DNA of 64,000 nt from Desmodus rotundus (Eukaryota > Chordata > Mammalia > Chiroptera > Phyllostomidae). Within the stretch, counting starts at the first letter, position 1. Each line of letters begins with the position of its first letter. The stretch is from the NCBI RefSeq assembly GCF_022682495.2, contig NC_071398.1:33049426-33113425 (forward strand). Reading direction: 5' to 3'. The notes under the pieces were generated by a model, which saw nothing but the letters and a program-made list of their open reading frames with translations, was not told the DNA's origin and did no database searches. Shown here piece by piece: positions 25,022-35,954 of this stretch. Made by a program: the position numbers and the translations under genes.

Positions 25022-25236
25022 GCTCTGGCTGGTGTGGTTCAGAGGACTGAGTGCCGACCTGCGAATCAAAGAGTCGCTGGTTCTATTCCCAGTCAGGGCT
25101 CATGCCTGGGGTGCAGGTGAGCCAGGTCCTCAGTAGAGGGTGCATGAAAGGCAACCACACATTGATGTTTCTCTCCCTCTTTCCCTCCCTTTCAGTCTCT
25201 CTAAAAATAAATAAATAAAATCTTTCAAAAAAAAAA
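25022..25236 (+). mobile_element. VES-type SINE (+) with 8-bp TSD
   Basis: It starts GCTCTGGCTGGTGTGGTTCA and ends in CTCTCTAAAAATAAATAAAT, TCTTTC and an A12 run. AAGGTGAA at 25014-25021 recurs at 25237-25244. The B-box-like segment is GGTTCTATTCCC. Confidence 0.92.
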
Positions 25237-25244
25237 AAGGTGAA

Positions 25245-25897
25245 ATAAAGTTGTGGTTTTTCTATTTTTCTGTCTTGTTTTTGAGACAAAGTAAACCTGA
25301 AAGGATTCTGCCCCAGAAAGCTGTGTTAGTCAATACAAAAATGTTAAGAAGGTTCTTCAGGCACAGAAAAAAAAAAATTGATACTAGGTAAAAACTTCTA
25401 TGCAGAGGACTGAAGAGTGCCAGAATGGTAAATCTGCAAGTAAATATAAAAAGTTATTTTTTAATTTCATAATTCCTTTAAAAGATAATTGACCATTTAA
25501 AGAAAGAAGAGTATGTGTGGTTTAAACATATTTAGAAGTAAAATACATGACAGTAGAAGAAAAGATGGCAAAGGGAAATGGAATTATCATGTTGTAATAT
25601 TTTTGCATTATAGGTGAAGTTGTATAACAATTATTGGAAGACACTGATAAGTTTTTTTAATAAGCACATTAAAAACCATAGAACAACCCCTAAAACATCA
25701 AAACAGGAAAAAAGGTACAGCTAATAATCCCATAATGGAAATAAGTGGAATACTAAAAATAGTGAAGATTAAATACTAAACAAACACAAATTAATCCAAG
25801 AGAAGGCAATCCTCCACCCTCCAAAAAAAAAAGAAAAGAAAGAAAGAACATATGACAAGATAATAGATTAAAACATAATAACTGCATCCTATATAAA
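25245..25897. other. No recognisable gene
   Basis: A-rich sequence without a supportable coding region. A-runs at 25,366-25,376 and 25,825-25,835 may mark old tails. Confidence 0.5.
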
Positions 25898-26062
25898 TGG
25901 CCAATCTAGGTCACGAAACATTTTCTGGAAAGGGTCAGATAGTGAATATTTTAAGCTCTGTGCATGACAGACAGTCCCTATCACATATTCTTCTTTGTTT
26001 ACTTGTAAACCTTCAGAAATGCAAAACCATTCTTAGCTCAACGCCTATGCAAAAACAGACTG
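25898..26062 (+). mobile_element. MER5A-like hAT element, left part
   Basis: TTTTCTGGAAAGGGTCAGAT, then TATTTTAAGCTCTGTG and an end at AAAAACAGACTG, is the 5' and middle part of an old hAT-Charlie (MER5A-type) element. The remainder resumes at 35955, after nested LINE insertions. Confidence 0.75.
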
Positions 26063-26459
26063 GGGACTTCCAGCCAAGATGGAGGCTTAGGTGGATACAC
26101 GTTGCACCTTCACACAACCAAAAAAAGGACAACAACAAATTTAAGAACAAAAAATAACCAGAAAAACTGCCAGAAAATCAAACTGTATGGAAGTCCAACA
26201 ACCAAGGAGTTAGAGAAGAAACATTCATCCAGACCAGTAGGAGCAGTGGACATGGGCAGCTGGGGTGGAGAGGACTTGCAGCAAGGTGACGGCTGGAAGA
26301 CCAGGTGGAGGGAGGCAGAAGCTGGCAGAGCAGGAGGTCCCACATTTGCATGCAGATAAACCAGGAGGAACAACTGGGGAGTGAGACAGATCTCTCAAAC
26401 CAGGGTCCAGTATGGGGAAATAAAGCATCAAAACCTCAGACTTAAAATATCTGTGGGGG
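26063..26459 (+). mobile_element. Outer HAL1 (HAL1-o), 5'UTR part
   Basis: It begins GGGACTTCCAGCCAAGATGG, the start of the HAL1-type leader, and carries ACACAACCAAAAAAAGGACA and the same leader order as 33258 onward. It is cut at 26,459 by HAL1-b, whose 16-bp TSD (AAAATATCTGTGGGGG) lies at 26444-26459. It continues at 28326. Confidence 0.82.
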
Positions 26460-26467
26460 GAGAGAAC

Positions 26468-26478
26468 CAAGATGGCGG
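26468..26478 (+). promoter_or_regulatory. YY1-like site at HAL1-b 5' end
   Basis: CAAGATGGCGG lies within 20 bp of the element start. L1 leaders of other mammals carry a YY1 site in this position that sets the transcription start. Binding here is inferred from the motif only. Confidence 0.5.
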
Positions 26479-27204
26479 CGTAGGTAGACACACTGCGCCT
26501 CCTCCCACAACCAGCACTGACAGAGAATCGAACGGCAAGGGGTCCGACACCAAGGAAATAAAAAATAAACATTCATCCAGACCGGTAGGAGGGGCGGAGA
26601 CGGCACCGGGGTGGAGAGGACTCACGTGGCTGTGGCGGGACCGAGACTGGCGGAGTGTGGGACGAAAGGGGCAGGCAGTCTGACCACTGACAGACCCTGC
26701 GGCCCCACATTCGTGCAGATAAACCGAGAGGGCCAGACTCAGAGTGGCGGAGAACGGGCAGGCAGAGCGGCGGGTAGCACCCTGCGGCCCCACATTCATG
26801 CACAGATAAACCGGACGAACGGTGGGAAGCAAAGCAGACCAAGCAACCCACGGCTCCAGCTCAGGGAAATAAAGCCTCAGACCTCGAATTGAAAATGCCC
26901 GTGGGGGTTGGGGCGGCAGCAGGAGAGACTCCCAGCCTCACAGGAGAGGTCCTTGGAGAGACCCACAGGGGCCTAGAGTGTGCACAGGCCCACCCACTGG
27001 GAACCAGCACCAGTGGGGCCCAGTTTGATTGTGGGTAGCAGAGTGAAAGATTGAAATCCAGAGAAGAGTGAAGCGGGCACCATTGCTCCGTCTCAGCCCC
27101 TCCCCCACATACAGCGTCACAGCGCAGCAACCAACCTTACCCTGCCCCTGTGAAGACCTAAGGCTCCGCCCCTTTAAGTAACAGACGTGCCAAGAAAAAA
27201 AAAA

Positions 27205-27903
27205 ATGGCCCAAATGACAGAACACTTCAAAGCTCCAGAAAAAGTACAACTAAGCGAGGAAGAGATAGCCAACCTATCAGATACACAGTTCAAAACACTG
27301 GTTATCAAGATGCTCACAGAATTGGTTGAATCTGTTTGAAAAGTAGATGAAAAAATGGAGCCTATGCTAAGAGAAACAAAGGAAAATGTACAGGGAACCA
27401 ATAGTGATGTGAAGGAAACTGGGACTCAAATCAAAGGTGTGGACCAGAAGGAAGAAAGAAACATCTAACCAGAAAAGAATGAAGAAACAAGAATTCGGAA
27501 AAATGAGGAGAGGCTTAGGAACCTCCAGGACATCTTGAAACATTCCAGCATCCGAATTATAGGGGTGCCAGAAGGAGAAGAGGAAGAACAAAAAATTGAA
27601 AACTTATTTGAACAAATAATGAAGGAGAACTTCCCCAGTCTGGCAAAGGAAATAGACTTCCAGGAAGTCCAGGAAGCTCAGAGAGTCCCAAAGAAGCTGG
27701 ACCCAAGGAGGAACACACCAAGGCACATCATAATTACTTTTCCCAAGATTAAAGGCAAGGACCTACATCCAAGATTACTGTATCCAGCAAAGCTATCATT
27801 TAGAATGGAAGGGCAGATAAAGCGCCTCTCAGATAAGGTCAAGTTAAAGAAGTTCATCATCACCAAGCCCTTACTATATGAAATGTTAAAGGGAGTTACC
27901 TAA
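27205..27903 (+). pseudogene. HAL1-b ORF1, two nonsense codons and an internal deletion
   Basis: ORF1p-type RNA-binding protein. ATG 27205 opens MAQMTEHFKAPEKVQLSEEE. The frame is kept all the way to TAA 27901-27903, broken only by TGA at 27337-27339 (codon 45) and TAA at 27466-27468 (codon 88). The RRM region follows (IRIIGVPEGEEEEQKIENLF and RVPKKLDPRRNTPRHIIITF). A stretch of about 48 codons present in HAL1-c (RILKAAREKETVTYKG onward) is missing in frame at about 27,756, where short AAGGNAAGG repeats may have caused the loss. The end is LLYEMLKGVT. The distal 122 codons from 27535 are open. Confidence 0.85.
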
Positions 27904-28309
27904 GAAAAAGAAGATCAAAAATAGGAACAGTAAAAATGACAGCAAACTCACAGTTATTAACGACCACACCTAAAACAAAAACAAGAGCAAACTAGGCAAA
28001 CAACTAGAACAGGAACAGAACCATAGAGATGGAGATCACACGGAGGGTTGTCAATAGGGGAGTGGGAGGGGGAGAGGGGGGGAAAGGTACAGAGAATAAG
28101 TAGCATAGATGATAGGTGGAAAATAGACAGGGGGAGGGTAAGAATAGTGTAGGAAATGTAGAAGCCAAAGAACTTATAAGTATGACCCATGGAAATGAAC
28201 TAAAGGGGGGGGGAATGTGGGAGGGATGGGGTGGGCAGGATGGAGTGGAGTGGGGGGGGAATGGAACGACTGTAATAGCATAATCAATAAATATATTAAA
28301 AAAAAGAAA

Positions 28310-28325
28310 AAAATATCTGTGGGGG
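28310..28325. repeat. 3' TSD of HAL1-b
   Basis: AAAATATCTGTGGGGG, identical to 26444-26459. Confidence 0.92.
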
Positions 28326-28736
28326 TTCAGGTGGCAGGAGAACCTCCCATCCTGACAGGAGAGTCTGTTGGAGAAACCCTCAGGGTCCTAGAATGAACAC
28401 AAAACCACCCACCTGGGAATCAGCAGCAGAAAGGCCCATTTGCTAGTGGGTAGCAGGGGTAAGTAACTGAAAGCCAGCTCAGAGTTGAGCAAGCAGCATT
28501 GTTCCCTCTTGGACCCCTCCCCCCTACCACATACAGTGCTGCAAGGCAGCAATGAAGGGATACCCAGCCTATCACACGCACAGTTGAAAACACTGGTAAT
28601 CAGGATGTTCATGGAAATGGTTGAGTATGGTTGCAAAATATAGGAAAAACTGAAGGCTATGAAAAGTGAAATAAAGGAAAATTTACAGGAAACCAACAGT
28701 GAAGGGAAGGAAACCGGGACTCAAATCAATAGTTTG
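28326..28736 (+). mobile_element. Outer HAL1 (HAL1-o), leader end and ORF1 start
   Basis: It resumes the leader (GGTGGCAGGAGAACCTCCCA) and enters ORF1 (TQLKTLVIRMF-like, with a stop after GCKI). It ends at about 28,736 (GACTCAAATCAATAGTTTGG), where the L1B leader starts. The remaining 3' part is probably the sequence that ends at 35,954. Confidence 0.75.
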
Positions 28737-28915
28737 GGTGGCTAAGTGGAACCACACGCCGGCGCTTGACTCCCACTGTACACTTAGAGACTGAGTGGCT
28801 GAGTGGAGCCATGCACCCGAGCTTGACTTGTGCTGCGTGCACAGTGGCTGAGTGGGTGAATGGAACCACCCGCCCAAGTTTGACTCTCACTGTGTGCCCA
28901 GAAACTGAGTGGCTG
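28737..28915 (+). repeat. Monomer-like tandem repeats at L1B 5' end
   Basis: Three imperfect units of about 50-65 bp each contain GTGGCTAAGTGGAACCAC or GGCTGAGTGGAGCCATGCAC, then a GCTTGACT(C/T) core, then TGTG(C)CCAGA-type ends. The repeat is visible as three rounds of a similar 19-20 residue pattern in the complement. L1A lacks it. Confidence 0.75.
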
Positions 28916-30192
28916 ATTTTAGCCTGGCAGCTCACAGAACACCTGGGCCAGAGGCTGGGCAACCGTGATTATTGCAGCCCAGACCTGGCCCCATCCTCTC
29001 AAAACCAAAGGAAGGGAGAAAAGTGAAGCCCAGCCCCCCTCTTCCTGTGGCATCTAGGAAGATCAGCAGAACTTGCTGAACAGGTTTAAAGTCAGTAGAA
29101 GGTTTATTTTCTTTCATTCCTCTTTTTTTTCCATTTTTTTCTTTCACCAAGTGAGGCAATAACGTGTGGAGTTAAGAAAGGTCCAGAGACAGATCCAAAG
29201 AGGGAGCACAAAGCTAACCCCCAAAATTGAGAAACTGAGACAAATGTCACTTTGCTATGCCATACAGCTGACATTTTATTGTTTATGTGTATTATTATTA
29301 TCACTTTTATTTTATTAGTATTTTTTTATTTCTCTTCCTTATGTTTAGTTTTCCTCATTTTATTTCTCTATTTAATTGTATCATTTGAATGGTTTTCCTT
29401 ATTCTCTCTTTATTCTATTTTAATTTTCCATCTTTCACTTCACTCATGTCCAATAACACACTACTCTTGATCATATACTTTCTATTCTGGTTATGTAAAT
29501 TATATATTTCTTGTCATATTATTGTTGTTCCAGTACTATTGTAAATAATCGTTGTTCCATACAATTGTACATACTACACAGCAACCCTCCCTGATCTTAG
29601 CCCACTTCACTTTAATCCTGAGCATTAATATTGTTATGGTTAACTCTATTCCCTCTCACACTACTCCTACTTTCTATCCTTACTCTCACTATATCTCATC
29701 ATCTAACCTTCCACAAGTGCTCTGTTTTCTGCATTGAGCTCACAATTCTTCTCCCCTCTAACAAGAGACTTATCTCTCTTTCACCTTTTATAAAATGTGG
29801 CCAGTTGGGTGAAATATCACAGTCAACACTATACTCATCCAAACAATCCCCTATCTCTTCACTACTTCCTGGTACTTTAAATCCCAAAAAATATTTTCCC
29901 GCTGTCTTAATCCATTTTGCCTACCCCCTGCCACTGATCACACATGAGAATAGGTGGGACCTGCGAACATCAGTATACCAACAACAAAGGAACCACCAAA
30001 AGTACAAACCCAAGTACAAGAGAGCCCACACAAACAGAAGAAAGGGCAAACCTAGAGCATCCAGACAAGCAGGTCAAAGAGACCATGCCACTGAACCCTA
30101 TAGAATTCCTACAATAGAAGTTCACCCTACAAAAATAGCTAGCAAAGTGAAACATCAGGAAGCACAGAAACAAACAAAAAGAGTCACTTAAA

Positions 30193-31102
30193 ATGGGGAG
30201 ACAAAAAAAGAACAAGCAATCAAGAGAAATGGAACTTTCCACTAAAAGACCTAAATTAAATGGAGGTAAGAAAACGATCAGATATAGATTCAAAATAATA
30301 GTTACAAAGATGCTCAAGGAACTCACAGACAACTACAATGAACTGAGTGAGAACTACAATTGTATGAAAAAGGAAATAGAAACTAGAAACAAAAACCAAG
30401 AAGGAATGAAAAATAGAATTTCTGAAATAAAAAACACACTACAAGGAATTACAAGCAGGCTGGATGATGCAGAGGATTGAATCAGCAAGCTGGAGGACAA
30501 GGTAGAAAAAAACTCACAGAAAGAGCAAGAAACGGAAAAGAGACTCAGAAAGAACAAAGAGGTGGTATGGGAGCTGCAAGAAACATGCAAGGTAATAATA
30601 TCCATGTAATAAGGATGCCACAAGAAGAAGAGCAAGAGATAGAAAACCTGTTTGAAAAGTAATGATGGAAAACTTCCTTAATTTGATGAGAGAAAAAGTC
30701 ACACAAATCCAGGAAACACAGAGACCCAATCAAGAGGAACCCAAAGAGGTCCACTGCAAGAGACATCATTATTACAATGGCAAAATTCCAAGACAAAGAG
30801 AGAATCATAAAGGCAGCAAGGGAGAAACAGGAAATAATATACAAGGAGCCCTGATTAGACTAGCAGCTAACTTCTCAATGGAAATGTTCCAAGCCAGAAG
30901 AGAATGGCAAGAAATATTCCACGTTATGAAAACCAAAGGACTGCAACCAAGACTACTTGATCCAACAAGGCGCTCAATTAAAATGGAAGGCCAAATAAGG
31001 AGCTTCCCAGACAAAAGAAGTCTAAAGGAATACACCTCCACCAAACCAGCTCTACAAGAGATACTAAAGGGGCTGCTTGAAGAAAAGGAAGAAAGAGAGT
31101 GA
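30193..31102 (+). pseudogene. L1B ORF1, two frame breaks
   Basis: ATG 30193 gives MGRQKKNKQSREMELSTKRP, then a long coiled coil (TDNYNELSENYNCMKKEIET; RISEIKNTLQGITSRLDDAE). It is open to 30,480, where a TGA ends the frame. A second frame covers 30,477-30,662 and a third 30,662-31,102. The latter carries the C-terminal domain (IRLAANFSMEMFQARREWQE) and ends with LKGLLEEKEERE. The length (about 303 codons in total) is normal for L1 ORF1p. With one nonsense codon and about two frameshifts it is the best-preserved ORF1 in the window. Confidence 0.88.
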
Positions 31103-31120
31103 GATACAGAGGAAAAAGGT

Positions 31121-33257
31121 ATGAAAAAAATGGCAATGAATAAGTACCTATTAATAATAACCTTAAATGTAAATGGATTAAATGCTCCAATAAAAAGATA
31201 TAGAATAGCTGAATGGATAAGAAAACATGACCCACATATATGCTGCCTACAAGAGACCCACTTAAAAACAACAGACCTACACAAGTTGAAACTGAAGCGC
31301 TGGAAACAAATATTCCAAGCAAATGGACAGAAAAAAAAAGCTGGGGTAGCAATACTCATATCAGACAGAAAAGACTTCAAAAAAAGAGCCATAAAAAGAG
31401 ACCCAGAAGGTCACTTCAGAATATTCAAGGGAAGAATCCATCAAGAAGACATAAACATTGTAAATATATAGGCACCCAACATAGGAGCACCCGAATACAT
31501 AAACAAAATCTTGGAGGACTTCAAGAAAGATATTGACACCAACACAATTAGTACAGGATTTCAAAAACCCTACTGTCAAAAATAGATAGATCTTCCAAAC
31601 AAAATATCAACAAAGATATTGTGGCATTGAACAATGTCCTAGATCAAATGGACTTAACTGATATAGAAAGAGCCTTTCATCCCAAAGAAGCAAAATACAC
31701 ATACTTTTCAAAAGCACATGGAACATTTTCAAAGATAGACCACATGATAGGACACCAAACAAGACTTAACAAATTCAAGAAAATTGAAATCATATTAAGC
31801 ATTTGCTTTGACCACAGGGACTGAAACTAGAAACAACACTCAAGGAAAAAACTCAAAAACACTCAAACTCATAGACACTGGATAGCATGCTATTAAACAT
31901 TGAATGGGTCAAGACTGAGAACACGGAAGAAATCAAGAAGTTTCTGGAAACAAATGAAAATGAACTCTCAACAACCAAAAACTTATGGGACACAGCAAAG
32001 GCAGTCCTGAGAGGGAATTCATAGTGATATAGGACTACCTAAAAAAGATAGAAACATTTTAAATAAACACCCTAACCCTGTACCTACAAGAACTGGAAGA
32101 AGAACAACAAAGACAGCCCAGAGAAGTAGAAGGAAGGAAATAACCCAAGATCAGAGCATAATTAAACACGTAGAGATTAAAAGCTCAATTCTAAGGATCA
32201 ATAAATCCAGGAGCTGAATCTTTGAAGAGATAAACAAAATCGACAAGCCTTTAAGCAGACTCATGAAGAAGAAAAGAGAGAGGGGCCAAATAAACACAAT
32301 CAGAAATGAAAGAGGAGAGACTACAACTGACCCTACAGAAATACAAAGGATTGTAAGAAAGTACTATGAAGAACTATGTGCCAAGAAATTTGAAAACCTA
32401 GGTGAAATGGGCAAATTTCTAGAAAAAATATAATCTTCCAAAACTGAATGAAGAAGCAGCAGAAAGCCTGGACAGACCAACAACAGCTGACGAAATTGAA
32501 GCAGTAATCAAAAAATCCCAACACACAAAATCCCTGGACTGGATGGTTTCACAGGAGAATTCTACAAAATATTTAAGGAAGAGCTAACCCCTATCCTTCA
32601 CAGACTATTCCAAAAATTCCAAGAAGACAGTAGATTCCCAAACTCTTTTTATGCAGACAGCATCATCCTAATCCCCAAACCAAATAAAGATGCAAAAAAG
32701 AAAGAACTCTTCAGGCCAATATTGCTGATGAACATAGATGCTAAAATCCTCAACAAAATACTGGCAAACCACATCCAGCAATACATTAAAAAGATCATAC
32801 ACCATGTCCAAGTGGGATTCATCCCAGGGTTACAAGGATGGTAAAAAATTCGCAAATCAATAAACGTAATACATCATATAAACAAAACCAAAGACAAAAA
32901 TCATATGATCATATCAATAGATGTGGAAAAAGCATTTGATAAGATACAGCACCCATTTATGATAAAAACACTCAGCAAAGTGGGACTAGAGGGAGCATTC
33001 CTTAACCTAATAAAGTCCATATACAAGAGACCTCCACCCAACATCATACTCAATGGGCAAAAACTACAAACTTTCCCACAAAGATCAGGAACAAGACAAG
33101 GTCATCCACTTTCACCACTCCTATTCAACATAGTATTGGAAGTCCTAGCCACAGCAATCAGACAAGTAAAAAAATAAAATAAAAGGCATCAAATTGGAAA
33201 GGGGGAAGCAAAAATGTCATTGTTTGTAGATCACACGATAGTGTACATAGAAAATCC
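31121..33257 (+). pseudogene. L1B ORF2, truncated and frame-broken
   Basis: The endonuclease start is well kept in 31,121-31,471 (LIITLNVNGLNAPIKRYRIA; CCLQETHL), followed by a stop at VNI. The reverse transcriptase part at 32,905-33,177 is open ([40 protein letters not shown]). The catalytic FADD motif reads FVDH at about 33,222-33,233, so the second aspartate is lost. The sequence ends at 33,257, without the C-terminal cysteine domain. Confidence 0.85.
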
Positions 33258-33967
33258 AGGGACTTCTGGCCAAGATGGAGGCGTAGATAGATACACTGTG
33301 CCTCCTCACACAACCAAAAGGACAACAAATTTAAAAACAAAAAACAACCAGAACTGGGAGAAAATTGAACTGTATGGAAGTCCAACAACCAGGGAGTTAA
33401 AGAAGAAACATTTATCCAGACTGGTAGGAGGGGTGGAGACAGGCAGCCAGGCGGAGAGGACTCACAGCAAGGCAGTGACTGGAGGGCTGGGGCAGGCAAG
33501 GCAGTGACTGGCAGACCCAGCAAGGCAGCAGATTGCAGACTGGGCGGTCCTACATTCACGTGCAGATAAAATGGGATGAACAACTGGGGATCCAGCCAGA
33601 CCACAAAACCCAGGGTTACAGTATGGGGAAATAAAGCCTCAAAACATCTGACTGAAAACACCTGTGAGGGTTGAGGCGGCAGTGGGAGAAAGTCGCCTCA
33701 CAGCAGAGTTCATTGGAGAGACCCACAGGGTCCTAAAATGTACACAAACCCACTTAGCTTGGAATCAGCACCAGAAGGGCCTAATTGGATAGTGGGCAGT
33801 GAGGGAAGTGACTGAAAATCTGCAGAGATCAGAGCAAGGGGCACTGTTACCTCTCACCCCTCCCCCACATACAGCATTACAATGCAGCCACATGGGTTGC
33901 CCTGCCCTGGTGAACACCTAAGGCACCCCACCTTACTACATAACAGGCATGCCAAGACAAAAAATAA

Positions 33968-34802
33968 ATGGCCCAAATGAAAGAACAGATCAAAGCTCCA
34001 GAAAAAATACAACTAAGCAACAAAGAAATAGTCAACCTATCAGATGCACAGTTCAAAACACTGGTAATCAGGATGCTCACAGAATTGGTTGAATATGGTC
34101 ACAAAATATAGGAAAAAGTGAAGGCTATGAAAAGTGAAATAAAGGAAAATGTACAGGGAACCAACAGTGAAGGGAAGGAAACTAGGGATCAAATCAACGG
34201 TTTGGAGCAGAAGGAAGAAAGAAACATTCAACCAGGACAGAATGAAGAAAAAAGAATTCCAAAAAATGAGGAGACGTTTAAGAACTTCTGGGACATCTTT
34301 AAACGTTCGAACATCTGAATCATAGGGGTGCCAGAAGGAGAAGAGGAAGACCAACAAATTGAAAACTTATTTGAAAGAATATATGAAGGAGAACTTCCCC
34401 AATCTGGCAAAGAACTTCTCAGGAAGTCCAGGAAGCTCGGAGTGTCCCAAAGAAGTTGGACCCAGGAGGCACACACCAAGACACATCATAATTAGATTAC
34501 CCAAGACTAAAGGTAAGGAGAGAATCTTAAAAGCAGCAAGAGAAAAGGAGACAGTTACCTACAAAGGAGTGCCCGTGAGACTGTCAGCTGATTTCTCAAA
34601 AGAAACCTTGCAGGCAAGAAGGGACTGGAAAGAAGTATTCCAAGTCATGAAAGGCAAGGAACTACATCCAAGATTACTCCATCCACCAAAGCTATCATTT
34701 AGAATGGAAGGGCAGATAAAGTAATTTCCAGATAAGGTCAAGTTAAAGGAGTTCATCATCACCAAGCCCTTGTTATATGAATATTTAAGTGGACTTGCCT
34801 AA
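33968..34802 (+). pseudogene. HAL1-c ORF1, disrupted
   Basis: ATG 33968 gives MAQMKEQIKAPEKIQLSNKE. A stop follows GHKI, and the frame resumes as MKSEIKENVQGTNSEGKETR. A stop interrupts before IIGVPEGEEEDQQIENLFER, then a frameshift, and the C-terminal domain is open at 34,359-34,724 (RILKAAREKETVTYKGVPVR; LSADFSKETLQARRDWKEVF). The end is near 34,802. This copy keeps the segment missing from HAL1-b. It is not translatable as one protein. Confidence 0.8.
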
Positions 34803-35210
34803 GAAAAAGATCAAAAATATGAACTGAAAAATGACAAAAAGCTCACAGCTATCACTAACTGAACCTCAAAAACCAAAAAACAAAAACAAACTAAGCAAAC
34901 AACTAGAACAGGAACAGAACCACAGAAATGGAGATCACATGCAGGGTTATCAGTGGGGGAGTTGGGGGAGGAGAGAGTGGGAAAGGGTACAGAGAATAAG
35001 TAGCATAAACGGTAGGTAGAAAATAGACAGTGGGAGTTTGCGAATAGTATAGGAAATGTAGAAGCCAAAGAACTTATATGTACGACCCGTGGACATGAAC
35101 TAAAGGGAGGGAATGCAGGTGGGAGCGGGTGTGCAAGGCAAACTGGAATAAAGTGGGAGAAATGGGACAACTGTAATAGCAGAATCAATAAAATATATTT
35201 TTTAAAAAGG

Positions 35211-35954
35211 CAATTGGCAGAAGGGAGCACACAACAAGGCACATCATAATTACATTATTCAAGATTAAAGATAAGAAGAGAATCTTAAAAGCAGCAAGAG
35301 AAAAGAAGACAGTTCCCTACAAAGGAGTTCCCATAAGACTGATTTCTCAAAAGAAACCTTACATGCAAGAAGAGGCTGGAAAGCAGTATTCAAAGTCATG
35401 AAAGGCAAGGACCTACATCCAAGATTACTCTATCCAGCAAAGCTTTCATTTAGAATGGAAGGGCAGATAAAGTGTTTCTCAGATAATGTCAAGTTAAAGG
35501 AGTTCATCATCACCAAGCCCTTATTATATGAAATGTTAAAGGGACTTAGAAAAAGAAGATTAAAAATATGAACAATAAAATGACAACAAATTCAAAAGTA
35601 TCAACAACTGAACCTAAAAAAACCCCAAAAACAAAAAGAAAAATGAAGTAAGCAAACAACTAGAACAGGCACAGATTCACAGAAATAGCCATCACATGCA
35701 GGGGGGAGAGGGAGTGGGTAGAACGGGGGCAAAGGTACAGGGAATAAGAAGCATAAATGGTAGATACAAAATAGACAGGGGGAGGTTAAGAATAGTATGG
35801 GAAATGGAGAAGCCAAATAACTTATATGTATGACCCATGGACATGAAGTAAGGTGGGGGAATGATGGTAGGAAGGCAGTACAGGGTGGAGGGGAAGAAAG
35901 GGGAGACAAAAATGGGACAACTGTAATAGCATAATCAATAAAATATATTTTTTA
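35211..35954 (+). repeat. Second (3'-half) unit of HAL1-c composite
   Basis: The C-terminal ORF1 part (GAGAATCTTAAAAGCAGCAA; AAAGAAGACAGTTCCCTAC) and a 3'UTR. It begins at the same ORF1 position as the second unit of the 8771-11483 copy. A few codons are deleted before the GATTTCTCAAAAGAAACC segment. Confidence 0.8.

Larger units (their letters stand above)
26460..28309 (+). mobile_element. ORF1-only L1 (HAL1-b), nested, 16-bp TSD
   Basis: A complete element of 1.85 kb: GC-rich leader (26460-27204), ORF1 (27205-27903) and 3'UTR (27904-28309), with no ORF2. It interrupts the outer HAL1 leader. The TSD AAAATATCTGTGGGGG is at 26444-26459 and 28310-28325, identical over 16 bp, so the ends are real and the lack of ORF2 is not due to window artefacts. 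The 3' end AGCATAATCAATAAATATAT is of the terminal type. It would need L1 ORF2 protein supplied in trans. Confidence 0.9.
28737..33257 (+). mobile_element. LINE-1 (L1B), 3' part missing
   Basis: It has the leader, a frameshifted ORF1 and the 5' two-thirds of ORF2, and stops abruptly at 33,257 just after the reverse-transcriptase catalytic motif. A HAL1 leader begins at once, and no L1B 3' end is found after it. The loss is best explained by a deletion (see findings). From about 28,900 it matches L1A. Confidence 0.85.
33258..35954 (+). mobile_element. Composite (dimeric) ORF1-only L1, second copy (HAL1-c)
   Basis: It has a leader start GGGACTTCTGGCCAAGATGG, ORF1 and 3'UTR to an A-rich end near 35,210. 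The junction CAATTGGCAG (35211-35220) leads straight into the C-terminal ORF1 part and a second 3'UTR ending at about 35,954. The internal 3' end has AGCAGAATC (35178-35186) and the terminal one AGCATAATC (35928-35936), as in 8771-11483. The total length (about 2.70 kb) matches the other copy (2.71 kb). No TSD is seen directly around it. MER5A-like sequence follows, so its 3' part may be that of HAL1-o, joined by recombination. Confidence 0.8.

Noticed and set aside
27957..28190. 77-codon minus-strand frame and similar ones in HAL1 3'UTRs
   Set aside because: The same frame recurs in every HAL1 3'UTR (34811-35242, 35601-35909, 9491-9826 on the matching strands) because the purine-rich strand lacks stops in complement; composition explains it.
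30805..31392. 195-codon minus-strand frame, the longest in the window
   Set aside because: Antisense of L1B ORF1 and the ORF2 start, the same antisense frame seen opposite L1A (3323-3697); no independent evidence for coding.
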